Of a DNA stretch of 32,117 nucleotides, positions 13,498-22,297 are shown piece after piece. This DNA is from Clostridium sp. CAG:964 (lineage in GTDB: Bacteria; Bacillota; Clostridia; Oscillospirales; Acutalibacteraceae): NCBI GenBank assembly GCA_000435335.1, contig FR891323.1:1-32117 (forward strand), read 5' to 3'. How positions within the stretch are numbered: position 1 is the stretch's first letter; each line of letters opens with the position of its first letter. The translations under genes were made by a program, and so were the position numbers. Under the pieces are notes generated by a model. That model was not told the origin of the DNA, made no database searches, and saw nothing but the letters and a program-made list of their open reading frames with translations.

Positions 13498-14964
13498 ATG
13501 ATTATGGACAAAAGCTTACATTTGGACAATCGCCTCAGCCTGTGTGCCGACTTTGTTCGCAAGGGCGTTAAGGTGGCGGATATTGGTACAGACCACGCAT
13601 ATTTACCGGTGTGGCTGTGCAAAAGCTCCACAGCGGTGCAGGCAGTGGCGGCGGACATTAACCCAAAGCCCCTACAGCGAGGAAAAGAAACAGTTGTGAA
13701 ATACAATGCCGAAAATATGGTACAGCTGCGACTGTCAAACGGACTGGAAAATATTCAGCCTGATGAGGCAGATGATATTATTATAGCCGGTATGGGCGGC
13801 GAGCTTATCTCGGGCATACTAAACGCCGCACCTTGGGTAAAAAACAGCAGATACCATTTTATTTTACAGCCTATGACAAAGGCAGAGGCCTTGCGTGAAT
13901 ATTTGTATGAAAACGGCTTTGAAATAGAAGCCGAAAAAGCTACAGAGGCAGAGGGCAAAATTTATTCTGTTATGAGCGTTTATTATACAGGTAATAAAAA
14001 GCACAATATAGGCATACTAAAATACTACGGCAGGCTTTCACCTAAGGACGGTGACTGTGCAAAAAGCTATATAGCAAAGGCAGGCACTGCACTGTTAAAA
14101 AAGGGCAGGGGCATACTTACCTCAAATTGCTTTAGCAGTGACGGGAAAAAATACGAAGATTACGGAAACCAGCTTACAGAGTATGCAGAAGGCGGAGCTG
14201 TACCGAAAAACAAGCCTACTGTACAGGAAATATACAGCTTTATTGACAGCTTTGCACCCTTTGACACAGCACTGGATTACGACAATGCGGGCATATTGGT
14301 GGGGGACAGCAATGGTTTGGTGCAAAGGGTACTGGTTGCACTGGATATAACCCCTGAGGTTGTGGCGGAGGCGGCAAAGCTAAAAGCAAACCTTATTGTA
14401 AGCCACCACCCTGTAATATTTAAGCCGGTGCGGCAGGTAAAAAACACAGATGCTGCCTATATGCTGGCACAAAAGGATATAAACGCAATTTGTGCACATA
14501 CAAACCTAGACCTTTCCCCTAAGGGCGTAAATATTTGTATGGCAAACGCTTTGGGACTAAAGGACGTTACCCTTGACAGCGAGGGTATTGCCGTGGGCAA
14601 TATTGATGGCAAGGCGCTTAGCTCAAGGCAGCTTGCACAGCTTGTTAAGGAGAAGCTTCATTGCACCGGCGTACGCTTTACCGATATTAAAAATAAAATA
14701 AAGCGTGTGGCTGTAGGCGGAGGTGCCTGCGGCGAGTATATATATTTGGCAAGGGAGCTTGGAGCCGAGGCTTTCGTAACAGGAGAAATTAAGCATAATT
14801 ATATATTGGAATCTCACAGCATAAATTTAACTGTAATAGACGCAGGTCATTACAGAACAGAGGATGTTGTGGTGGACTTTTTGGTAAAGGAGCTTTCAGC
14901 CAAGTTTAAAGACACAGAGTTCATTAAGTCAAAGGTCTTTACAGATTATATTGACTATATATAA
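13498..14964 (+). CDS. fusion of TrmK-like tRNA (adenine-22-N1)-methyltransferase and Nif3-like dinuclear metal protein
   Basis: A single 488-residue frame. Residues 1-~165 are TrmK-like: VADIGTDHAYLPVWL (26-40) and IIIAGMGGELI (95-104) form the SAM site, as in the enzyme methylating A22 of bacterial tRNAs. Residues ~166-235 are a helical linker, and 238-488 are Nif3/DUF34 with metal ligands SHHP (302-305), H334 and D338 in HTNLD, and H451/E455 in GHYRTE. In most Firmicutes these are separate neighbouring genes, so the frame suggests a fusion, with no stop or in-frame ribosome site at the join. Nif3 proteins form hexameric toroids; they have been linked to GTP cyclohydrolase-like or metal roles without consensus. 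AAGGA precedes the ATG; a second ATG lies at codon 3. Confidence 0.88.
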   Translation: MIMDKSLHLDNRLSLCADFVRKGVKVADIGTDHAYLPVWLCKSSTAVQAVAADINPKPLQRGKETVVKYNAENMVQLRLSNGLENIQPDEADDIIIAGMGGELISGILNAAPWVKNSRYHFILQPMTKAEALREYLYENGFEIEAEKATEAEGKIYSVMSVYYTGNKKHNIGILKYYGRLSPKDGDCAKSYIAKAGTALLKKGRGILTSNCFSSDGKKYEDYGNQLTEYAEGGAVPKNKPTVQEIYSFIDSFAPFDTALDYDNAGILVGDSNGLVQRVLVALDITPEVVAEAAKLKANLIVSHHPVIFKPVRQVKNTDAAYMLAQKDINAICAHTNLDLSPKGVNICMANALGLKDVTLDSEGIAVGNIDGKALSSRQLAQLVKEKLHCTGVRFTDIKNKIKRVAVGGGACGEYIYLARELGAEAFVTGEIKHNYILESHSINLTVIDAGHYRTEDVVVDFLVKELSAKFKDTEFIKSKVFTDYIDYI

Positions 14965-14997
14965 ACATATTATTAATTAAATGGGAGAGTGATGTTA

Positions 14998-15843
14998 ATG
15001 AGAAACCCAAACGAACCCGACAATAACTATCATGGTCCGGGGTACTACTACAACGGCGGACAGAATGCAAACCAAAACGGCTATAACAACGGTGGCTACA
15101 ACAGCAGCTATAACAACAGCTACAATGACGGCTACCAAAGCTACAACAGGGGCTATGCACCGGTAGATACATCTCAAGGCTTTGCAAAGTATATGGCAAA
15201 AACCTACCTTTGGATGTTCTTTGGCTTGGCTATAACCTTTGGACTTGCGTTTTATATGACTATTGCGTCGGGAGATGTAGTAAGCTTTTTGGAAAACAAC
15301 CTTGCCATGTATGGCATAGCGGCACTGTTAAGCGTTATTTTTGCCTTTACTGTAGGACTTTTTGTTACTAAGCTTCCTCCGCTGGCGGCTAAAATAATTT
15401 TTATAGTATATTCGGCGGATATTGGTATAATTACAGCTCCGGTTTTGCTTATGTATGAGCTTAGGTCTGTTGTTGAAATCTTTGCCGTAACTGCGGTTAT
15501 GTATTTGGTGCTGGCTGTAATAGGCCTTACCAGCAAAAGGGATATGTCAAAATTCGGAATGATACTGTCGGTAGCGCTGATTGTACTGCTGATTTATTCC
15601 GTAATTTCTATGTTCTTTATCCGTACACCAATGAACAATATTATTATAAATTGTGCCGGCGTATTGATTTTTATGGGCTTTACCATATATGACAACAATA
15701 AAATCAAGAAAAGCTACTATGCCTTTAGCGGAAACGCCGAGGCACTGGAAAAGCTAAGCATAATAGGTGCTTTGCAGATGTATTTGGATTATATAAATCT
15801 GTTTTTGTATTTGCTTAGACTGTTTGGAAAAAGAAGAAATTAA
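14998..15843 (+). CDS. Bax inhibitor-1/YccA-family membrane protein with Asn/Tyr/Gly-rich N-terminus
   Basis: A 281-residue integral membrane protein. The first ~60 residues are low-complexity (N, Y, G repeats such as NNGGYNSSYNNSYNDGY) and likely cytosolic and disordered. Seven hydrophobic segments follow (about residues 65-270), with the BI-1 features FTVGLF, a TIYDNNKIK loop and the ending YLDYINLFLYLLRLFG. Bacterial BI-1 proteins include pH-sensitive calcium leak channels; the job here is unknown. The frame opens at GTG 14989 and ATG 14992, but the Shine-Dalgarno GGGAGAG at 14983-14989 best serves ATG 14998. Followed by a strong terminator. Confidence 0.88.
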   Translation: MRNPNEPDNNYHGPGYYYNGGQNANQNGYNNGGYNSSYNNSYNDGYQSYNRGYAPVDTSQGFAKYMAKTYLWMFFGLAITFGLAFYMTIASGDVVSFLENNLAMYGIAALLSVIFAFTVGLFVTKLPPLAAKIIFIVYSADIGIITAPVLLMYELRSVVEIFAVTAVMYLVLAVIGLTSKRDMSKFGMILSVALIVLLIYSVISMFFIRTPMNNIIINCAGVLIFMGFTIYDNNKIKKSYYAFSGNAEALEKLSIIGALQMYLDYINLFLYLLRLFGKRRN

Positions 15844-15851
15844 TTTCTTAG

Positions 15852-15881
15852 GCGGGGTTGCTTATACCCCGCTGTTTTTTT
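15852..15881 (+). terminator. intrinsic terminator after the BI-1-family gene
   Basis: GCGGGGT pairs with ACCCCGC around a 7-base loop, followed by TG and a T7 run. Confidence 0.9.
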
Positions 15882-15966
15882 ATATCTTATTGGAATACTG
15901 CCTTTTGCAGTAAAAAAAATATTTCAGGCGGTGCAATTATTGTCAATATTTGAGGCCTCCGATAAC

Positions 15967-15995
15967 TTGTTATTTTTTGTTGTGTATGGTATACT
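15967..15995 (+). promoter_or_regulatory. extended -10 promoter of the small lipoprotein gene
   Basis: TTGTTA (15967-15972), 17-base spacer ending in TGG, TATACT (15990-15995). The TG one base before the -10 is an extended -10 element. Confidence 0.65.
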
Positions 15996-16029
15996 GTGAT
16001 GTGATTATGGTGATGAAAGGTGGAGCTTT

Positions 16030-16473
16030 ATGAAAAAAATACTATTGCTTTTTTTGATTTTTACAGCGGTTGTTCAGCTGGCAGCCTGCGGCTGCTCAGA
16101 CTCGGCTGACCGGTCAGCCGAAAACACACCTACTGCTACATCTGTGCCTATGGGCGCTATTATCAGCAGCTTCAAGGCACCGGGACTTGTGGTTGAGGTG
16201 GATTTAACAAAGGAGGATCCGTCTAACGATCAAATTAAGTTCGACTACGATAAGCAGGGCAGAGTATCCGGCTGTACATACAAAATTGACGGAAGGGATA
16301 CCTATGTAGGCTATACCTACAAAAAGGATGAGGTAGATGTTTATGCGTTTATCGGCGATGTTTCTGTTTTTCATAAAACATACAAAATAGTTAAAAGCGA
16401 CAGCTCCTTGGGATTTACGGATTGTGAAGGGTTTTATTTTAAAAACCTAACTGTAAAATCTCTAAGACAATGA
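16030..16473 (+). CDS. small lipoprotein of unknown function
   Basis: A 147-residue protein with a signal peptide and lipobox LAAC (Cys20). The mature part is acidic and beta-rich with Tyr-containing repeats (GYTYKKDEVDVYAFIGD). No family recognised. It should be anchored to the outer face of the membrane. AAGGTGGAG precedes the ATG, and the promoter lies about 35 bases upstream. A perfect palindrome GACAAT-g-ATTGTC (16466-16478) spans the stop codon; the nearest T-run is 12 bases later, so it is not a clear terminator. The PglF-like gene begins 79 bases downstream, so read-through is possible. Confidence 0.8.
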   Translation: MKKILLLFLIFTAVVQLAACGCSDSADRSAENTPTATSVPMGAIISSFKAPGLVVEVDLTKEDPSNDQIKFDYDKQGRVSGCTYKIDGRDTYVGYTYKKDEVDVYAFIGDVSVFHKTYKIVKSDSSLGFTDCEGFYFKNLTVKSLRQ

Positions 16474-16552
16474 TTGTCCTCTAAAATGATTTTTTATGAA
16501 TAATTTCGTTATGCGGTAAAAATAAAGGTGTTTTTGGGAGATAAAATTATAT

Positions 16553-18490
16553 ATGAAACTAAAAAAGAGAGTTGGAATTTTTAGCTTTAGAAAGCTTGTT
16601 TTAGCTGCGGCGGATATATTCATATTTGCCATTGCGGCACTTTTGTCAAATTATATTTTGGCAGTTTTTAAAATAGGCCCGGTGCATACCTCAACCCTTA
16701 CGCTTCAAATATTTGTTATGGCTGTTATCGGCTTTTTTACAATGTGGGTATGCGGTGCTTATACAAAAATGTGGAGGTATTTTAAGCTAAAGGATTATGC
16801 CTCCTGTGTGTTGGGTACAACTATAGCCTTTGCGGTAAATTTAATTATGGCAGTGGCAGGAGTTTTTTATGCTAACGCAGGGCAGGCAAATCTGTATTGG
16901 TTTATTGCTGTAGAATTTTTACTGGCGTGTACAGGGGTTATATTGTTTAGACTTATATTCAGAAGAACATTTTTGACAATAGTAAAGGCAGGAGAGAGTG
17001 CCGGCAAGTCAAGAACTCTGCTGGTTGGTGCAGGCAAAGCCGGAAAAATTATTATTAAAGAGGTCAACGATGCCGCTCAGGCCAACGAAGCAGCACAGGT
17101 CTACAATATTGTAGGCATTGTAGACGACAACCCTCGTCTTACCGGAGCTAAGGTTTTGGGTATTCCTGTTTTAGGAAGGACGGATAAAATACAAAGCGTC
17201 TGCGAAAGTGAAGAAATTGACACAATCCTAATGGCTATACCGTCCTGCGGTGAGGAGGACAGAAGAAGGATTTTAAGCGAGTGTTCAAAAACACCTTGCC
17301 ATATAAAGGTAATACCGTATGTCAGCAATCTTATTTTTGACGAATACGAAGACGGCAAAAAGGGCAATGACCGTAAAGGCCGTACGGTTATAAGCCAGAT
17401 GAACGACATAAATGTAAACGATTTATTAGGGCGTCCGCCTATTTCGTTTGACAAAACCCCTACCAAAGAGCTTATTAAGGGCAGGGTGTGTATGGTTACA
17501 GGCGGAGGCGGTTCAATAGGCTCCGAGCTTGTCAGGCAGATAGCGTCCTTTGAGCCAAAGCTTATAATAATTGTCGATATATACGAAAACAACGCCTATG
17601 ACATTCAGCAGGAGCTTATAATGGAGTATGGCGACAATCTTCACCTTGAAACCATTATTTCTTCGGTAAGAGATTATGAAAAAATGAAAAAGATTTTCCG
17701 TACCTATAAGCCGGACATCGTTTTCCACGCAGCTGCCCACAAGCATGTTCCTTTAATGGAGGATGTTCCCGAGGAAGCAGTAAAAAACAATGTAGTGGGT
17801 ACATATAATGTAGCAAAGCTGTCTGACCTTACGGGAGTCAAGAAGTTTATTATGATTTCTACCGACAAGGCTGTAAATCCTACCAATGTTATGGGGGCGA
17901 CAAAACGCTGCTGTGAAATGATAGTGCAGTATATGGCACAGTCAGGCTCAAAAACAGAGTTTATAACAACAAGGTTTGGCAATGTGCTTGGCTCTAACGG
18001 CTCGGTTATTCCTCTGTTTAAAAGACAGATAGAAACAGGCAAGCCGGTAACGGTAACAGATCCGGAGATTATAAGATACTTTATGACAATTCCGGAGGCT
18101 GTTTCTCTTGTGCTGCAGGCAGGAGCTATGGCTAAGGGCGGAGAAATATTTGTGCTTGATATGGGTGCTCCGGTAAAGATTGTTACTTTAGCAGAGAACC
18201 TAATAAGAATGTACGGCAAGGTTCCGTATAAGGATGTACAGATTAAATTTACAGGACTTCGTCCGGGAGAAAAGCTGTACGAGGAGCTGCTTATGGACGA
18301 AGAGGGCTTAAAGAAAACAGACAACCAAAAGATTTTTACAGGTAAACAGATAATTATAGACAAAGACAGGTTTATACGCCAGTATGAGCAGCTGAAGTCG
18401 GCTGCTCTGTCAAATAATTCTGAGGAATCATTAAGGCTTTTGGCTGAAATTGTTCCTACCTTTAAGCATAGAACAAACAAAAAACAATAA
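16553..18490 (+). CDS. membrane-bound nucleotide-sugar 4,6-dehydratase of the PglF/CapD family
   Basis: A 645-residue protein: four membrane helices (about 15-145), a CoA-binding-like Rossmann domain starting LLVGAGKAGKI (156-166), and a short-chain dehydrogenase domain with NAD site TGGGGSIG (316-323). The active-site set T437-D438-K439 and M447 in STDKAVNPTNVMGATK is spaced as in Campylobacter PglF (T-D-K and M ten residues on). The family converts UDP-GlcNAc to the 4-keto-6-deoxy sugar, the entry to bacillosamine-type sugars for capsule, exopolysaccharide or protein glycans. GGGAG lies 12 bases before the ATG, a long spacing. glmS starts 20 bases downstream, so substrate supply and use are co-transcribed. 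No other glycan genes are in the window. Confidence 0.92.
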   Translation: MKLKKRVGIFSFRKLVLAAADIFIFAIAALLSNYILAVFKIGPVHTSTLTLQIFVMAVIGFFTMWVCGAYTKMWRYFKLKDYASCVLGTTIAFAVNLIMAVAGVFYANAGQANLYWFIAVEFLLACTGVILFRLIFRRTFLTIVKAGESAGKSRTLLVGAGKAGKIIIKEVNDAAQANEAAQVYNIVGIVDDNPRLTGAKVLGIPVLGRTDKIQSVCESEEIDTILMAIPSCGEEDRRRILSECSKTPCHIKVIPYVSNLIFDEYEDGKKGNDRKGRTVISQMNDINVNDLLGRPPISFDKTPTKELIKGRVCMVTGGGGSIGSELVRQIASFEPKLIIIVDIYENNAYDIQQELIMEYGDNLHLETIISSVRDYEKMKKIFRTYKPDIVFHAAAHKHVPLMEDVPEEAVKNNVVGTYNVAKLSDLTGVKKFIMISTDKAVNPTNVMGATKRCCEMIVQYMAQSGSKTEFITTRFGNVLGSNGSVIPLFKRQIETGKPVTVTDPEIIRYFMTIPEAVSLVLQAGAMAKGGEIFVLDMGAPVKIVTLAENLIRMYGKVPYKDVQIKFTGLRPGEKLYEELLMDEEGLKKTDNQKIFTGKQIIIDKDRFIRQYEQLKSAALSNNSEESLRLLAEIVPTFKHRTNKKQ

Positions 18491-18510
18491 TTTGGGAGGA
18501 TTTATTACTT

Positions 18511-20346
18511 ATGTGTGGAATAGTTGGTTACAGTGGATACAGAGATTGCAGCGATGTGCTTGTAGATGCTTTAAGCAGACTGGAATACAGGGGCTACGAC
18601 TCTGCGGGTATAGCTGTGTTTGAAAAAGGTAAAATAGAGGTGGCAAAGTGCAAGGGCAGACTAAAAGACCTTGTAGCTAAAATGGAGGTTGATGGCAAGC
18701 CGCAGGGCAATGTAGGCATCGGTCACACCCGTTGGGCAACCCACGGCGAACCGTCCGATATTAATTCGCACCCTCACAGCGGCGAAAAGGTAACTATAGT
18801 ACATAACGGAATTATTGAAAACTATAAGGTTTTAAAGGAATTCCTAATAGAGCATGGCGAAAGGTTTTTAAGCGACACCGACACCGAGGTTGTGGCAAAG
18901 CTGCTGGGCTATTATTACAAGAAAAATCCAATGGAGCCTATTGTTACTATTGAGCGAACCATAAAGGACCTTGAGGGCTCCTTTGCCTTGGGAATTGTAT
19001 TTGAGGATTTTCCTGATGTTGTGTTTGCAACAAGGCGTGAAAGCCCGCTTATAGTAGGCGTAGGAAAGAACGAAAGCTTTATTGCTTCCGATGTACCGGC
19101 TATTATAAACTACACAAAGGATTACTATTTGCTTGACCATGACGAAATTGTTAAGCTTGAAGACGGCGAGGTTACAATTTATGACGACCACGGCGATATT
19201 GTAGAGGATAAGGAGCTTATGACGGCTGACTGGGATATGGACGCTGCCGAAAAGGGCGGTTATCCTCACTTTATGATAAAGGAAATACACGAACAGCCAA
19301 CATCTATCAACACTACAATTAAGCCTCGAATAGTGGACGGTATGCCTAACCTGGAGGAATGCTCCATTAATCTGGAAAAAATAAAGAGCTTTAAGCAAAT
19401 TTATATTGTTGCCTGCGGTACGGCTATGCACGCCGGCTTGGTTGGCAAGTATGTTATTGAAAGGCTTGCCAAGGTGCCTGTTACGGTAGATATGGCTTCG
19501 GAATTCAGATACAGAAATCCCCTTGTAGGTGAAGGCGATTTGGTTATAATAATTTCACAGTCCGGCGAAACAGCCGACAGCCTTGCCGCAATGCGTTTGG
19601 CAAAGGAGCTTGGCGCAAAAACTCTTGCTATAGTAAATGTTAAGGGCAGCTCAATTGCCCGTGAGGCAGATATGCTCATCTATACACACGCAGGCCCTGA
19701 AATTGCCGTAGCGTCTACAAAGGCATATATAGTACAGCTTTCTGTAATGTACCTGTTTGCGTTTGAGCTGGCATTGGCAAAGGGTACAATAACACAGCAG
19801 CAATGTAAAGCTTTAACCGCAGAGCTGCAAAGCACGCCGGGAATTATTTCTGATGTTTTGGAAAAAACACTGGAAATAACCCAGTATGTAGGTACAAAGC
19901 TTGTTGCAGCCGAAAGCCTGCTTTACATAGGCAGAGGCCTTGACTATGCACTGAGTATGGAGGGCTCGCTAAAGCTAAAGGAAATATCGTATATACACAG
20001 CGAATCCTATGCCGCAGGTGAGCTTAAGCACGGAACAATATCCTTAATTACAGACGATATGCCGGTTATAGCGGTGGCAACACAGTCAGATTTACTGGAA
20101 AAAACGGTAAGCAATATTAAGGAGGTTAAGGCAAGAGGTGCCAAGGTTATACTTGTTGCCAGAGAGGATTTTGAAATTGATGAGGAGGCATACGACTATT
20201 TGATAAGAGTTCCTAAAATGCAGGATATTCTTATGCCTATCCCTACAATAGTGCCGCTGCAGCTGATTGCTTACTATGCGGCAGTTCACAGAGGCAACGA
20301 TGTAGATAAGCCTAGAAATTTGGCAAAATCGGTAACAGTAGAATAA
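18511..20346 (+). CDS. glmS: glutamine-fructose-6-phosphate aminotransferase (isomerizing)
   Basis: A 611-residue enzyme of normal length that makes glucosamine-6-phosphate from fructose-6-phosphate and glutamine, opening the UDP-GlcNAc pathway. The glutaminase domain begins MCGIVGYSG with catalytic Cys2 and has HTRWATHGEPSD; two SIS sugar-isomerase domains follow, and the C-terminus ends DKPRNLAKSVTVE as usual. GGGAGG precedes the ATG. Only 20 bases separate it from the dehydratase gene, so the glmS ribozyme that precedes the gene in many Firmicutes is absent. Control may come from the upstream gene's transcription. Confidence 0.97.
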   Translation: MCGIVGYSGYRDCSDVLVDALSRLEYRGYDSAGIAVFEKGKIEVAKCKGRLKDLVAKMEVDGKPQGNVGIGHTRWATHGEPSDINSHPHSGEKVTIVHNGIIENYKVLKEFLIEHGERFLSDTDTEVVAKLLGYYYKKNPMEPIVTIERTIKDLEGSFALGIVFEDFPDVVFATRRESPLIVGVGKNESFIASDVPAIINYTKDYYLLDHDEIVKLEDGEVTIYDDHGDIVEDKELMTADWDMDAAEKGGYPHFMIKEIHEQPTSINTTIKPRIVDGMPNLEECSINLEKIKSFKQIYIVACGTAMHAGLVGKYVIERLAKVPVTVDMASEFRYRNPLVGEGDLVIIISQSGETADSLAAMRLAKELGAKTLAIVNVKGSSIAREADMLIYTHAGPEIAVASTKAYIVQLSVMYLFAFELALAKGTITQQQCKALTAELQSTPGIISDVLEKTLEITQYVGTKLVAAESLLYIGRGLDYALSMEGSLKLKEISYIHSESYAAGELKHGTISLITDDMPVIAVATQSDLLEKTVSNIKEVKARGAKVILVAREDFEIDEEAYDYLIRVPKMQDILMPIPTIVPLQLIAYYAAVHRGNDVDKPRNLAKSVTVE

Positions 20347-20423
20347 TTAGTAGTATATGTAGTGCTTTTTACTATATAACCTAAGTGATTATTGTTATTT
20401 AAAACAAAAATGTCTTTTAGCTA

Positions 20424-20452
20424 TTGCAATATAAAGATGTTCATTATATAAT
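20424..20452 (+). promoter_or_regulatory. sigma-A promoter of the X25-domain surface protein
   Basis: TTGCAA (20424-20429), 17-base spacer, TATAAT (20447-20452), about 37 bases before the ATG. The 77 bases after glmS contain only a weak AT-rich hairpin. Confidence 0.7.
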
Positions 20453-20489
20453 ATAGAAGATTTCAAGTATATTGACAGGAGGAAGTCAG

Positions 20490-22013
20490 ATGAAAAAGTT
20501 AACCAGTCTTTTATTGGCAGGAATGCTTACTGTTTCAGGCTGTGCTTGTGCAGTAACAGCTTCCGCAGCCGGTGATGACACAACAGCAAACCTTTTAGTT
20601 ACAGATTTTAACGGTAACTATTCCACAGAAACAACAAGCTACGAGTTCCATGTTGGTGATATTATCGAATGCACAATTGAAGGTACATCTACAATAGATG
20701 GACTAACAGGCTTTTCGGGTATCTGGACCAAAACATTCTTCAATCAGGAAAGCGCAACACAGAATGGTGAAATATTCAGCAATGTCGATATGTTGAGCTA
20801 TTCAACAGAGTATTACGACGAAGGCGCTTTCTACCAGACCGGAAAATTCCCAGGTGCAATGGTTGTAACACGCCCGGAAGAAAGTAAAGAGTTCGACAGA
20901 GATCTTTTTGATTTTTCATTAGTAAGAGCTGTAAATACCGGTTCATTTACACCTAGCCAGACAGTTGTAAAGCTTACGCTTAAGATTGATAAACCGGGTA
21001 CAAGCTATATTAACACAATTGTAAATGATATTGTTTATGTGGAGAACAATGATGTTGTAACCAATAACGATGCTTTAAGAACAACTACTACATTAAAGGT
21101 TGTAAAGAGCGCTCCAAGTACTCCAACAGAGGCTCCAACAGTGGCTCCAACATCAGCTCCTACAGTAGCTCCTACAGTAGCTCCTACAGTAGCTCCAACA
21201 GAGGCATCAGCTCCAACAGAGGCTCCTACAGTGGCTCCAACAGAGGCGTCAGCTCCAACAGAGGCTCCAACAGAAGCTCCTACATTTGATCCAAAGGCTG
21301 ACCACACTTATACAGTAACAGGTTCAGACGCTTTGTTCGACCCATCATGGGATCCGACAGCTGAGAAGTATGACATGGTTCTAAATACTGAAACAGGTCT
21401 TTATGAGCTTGTAGTACCTGTAACAGAGGAGCAGAAGGATTCCGATGTTGACTACAAGGTTTTGGCTGACCATGCTTGGGACTTCTCATTCAACACAACA
21501 GGTCCTGCAGTAGGTCTTGACAGCAACGCGCACCTATATATTCCGGATAATGCAGTTGCGGTTAAGTTTACATTTAACACCGAGACACTTTGTGCAAATG
21601 CAGTAATCGTAACAGATTCAACAGCTCCTACAGAGGCTCCAACAGTAGCTCCAACAGTAGCTCCAACAGACGCACCTACAGACGCTCCAACAAACGCACC
21701 TACAGATGCTTCAACAGATGCACCTACAGATGCTCCAACAGCAGCTCCGACAGACGCACCTACAGATGGCGTTACAGAGCCAACAGATTATGTTACAGAG
21801 CCAACAGATCTACCTACACCTTCAAAACCTGCTACACCTGACAGCCCAACATCAGTTGTAAATCCGGGTAATGGCAGCAGCAATGGCAATGCAAGCACAA
21901 CAACAACAGGTAAGGTTGCTACAGGCGACAGCACATCAGTAGCAATTTTGTTAGGCGTACTAATGCTTGCCGGTGCAGCAGTAGTTGTTTTCAGAAAGAA
22001 GATTACACACTAA
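20490..22013 (+). CDS. surface protein with X25-like domain, Ala-Pro-Thr linkers and TGD-type C-terminal anchor
   Basis: A 507-residue protein. The N-terminus is a signal peptide; VSGC at 15-18 could be a lipobox, but ASAAG nearby also fits signal peptidase I. Residues ~25-205 are a beta-rich domain (YEFHVGDIIECTIEG, GFSGIW) with a loose likeness to cohesin-type sandwiches. Residues ~208-266 are APT(V/E) repeats. Residues ~270-377 resemble the X25 starch-binding module of pullulanases (TYTVTGSDALF, WDP, GLYELVVPV, YKVLADHAWDFSFN). A second APT linker follows. The end is GKVATGDSTS (474-483), a hydrophobic helix and RKK, a sortase-like signal in which V replaces Pro of LPxTG. TTG 20472 is upstream of the Shine-Dalgarno AGGAGGAAG, so ATG 20490 is the start. 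A polysaccharide-binding surface role is inferred. Confidence 0.8.
   Translation: MKKLTSLLLAGMLTVSGCACAVTASAAGDDTTANLLVTDFNGNYSTETTSYEFHVGDIIECTIEGTSTIDGLTGFSGIWTKTFFNQESATQNGEIFSNVDMLSYSTEYYDEGAFYQTGKFPGAMVVTRPEESKEFDRDLFDFSLVRAVNTGSFTPSQTVVKLTLKIDKPGTSYINTIVNDIVYVENNDVVTNNDALRTTTTLKVVKSAPSTPTEAPTVAPTSAPTVAPTVAPTVAPTEASAPTEAPTVAPTEASAPTEAPTEAPTFDPKADHTYTVTGSDALFDPSWDPTAEKYDMVLNTETGLYELVVPVTEEQKDSDVDYKVLADHAWDFSFNTTGPAVGLDSNAHLYIPDNAVAVKFTFNTETLCANAVIVTDSTAPTEAPTVAPTVAPTDAPTDAPTNAPTDASTDAPTDAPTAAPTDAPTDGVTEPTDYVTEPTDLPTPSKPATPDSPTSVVNPGNGSSNGNASTTTTGKVATGDSTSVAILLGVLMLAGAAVVVFRKKITH
21111..21284 (+). repeat. coding tandem repeat, Ala-Pro-Thr linker 1
   Basis: Runs of a 12-base unit like GCTCCAACAGAG/GTG encoding APTE and APTV, with SAPTEAPT variants. 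Codon order is highly repetitive and may slip during replication, so linker length could vary between strains. Confidence 0.85.
21623..21770 (+). repeat. coding tandem repeat, Ala-Pro-Thr-Asp linker 2
   Basis: Further 12-base units, now mostly APTD/APTN/APTV, between the X25-like domain and the wall-spanning region. Confidence 0.85.
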
Positions 22014-22054
22014 TAATTAAATAATAATTGCATAGTGAAGCAATCGCTTATTTT

Positions 22055-22084
22055 ACAGCCACTCGTTTGAGTGGCTGTTTTTTT
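22055..22084 (+). terminator. intrinsic terminator after the X25-domain surface gene
   Basis: ACAGCCACTC-gttt-GAGTGGCTGT is a perfect 10-bp stem with a T7 run. Confidence 0.95.
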
Positions 22085-22173
22085 GTTTAAAGGCGTTCTG
22101 CTTAAAAAGCCACAGCAGATTAGCTAATGCTTGCCTTTTGTATAGAAATTTTTAAAAATCAAAGGAAATATAT

Positions 22174-22202
22174 TTGATATTATAATGAAAATAGAATATA
22201 AT
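22174..22202 (+). promoter_or_regulatory. sigma-A promoter of the 147-residue membrane protein
   Basis: TTGATA (22174-22179), 17-base spacer, TATAAT (22197-22202); leader of about 90 bases. Confidence 0.65.
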
Positions 22203-22297
22203 GTAGCTGTAGTGAACAGTTGCATCGGCAGATTTATCAGGACTAAAGAAATAAGCAATAATTTGCCGGGCAGTATATACTTTTTCGGGGGTTACTT

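Noticed and set aside
21111..21284. CRISPR-like regular repeats
   Set aside because: Repeats are contiguous 12-base codons in frame with the surface protein, with no spacers.
21035..21307. Antisense frame with GASVGATV repeats
   Set aside because: It is the complement of the Ala-Pro-Thr linker repeats in the real surface-protein gene.
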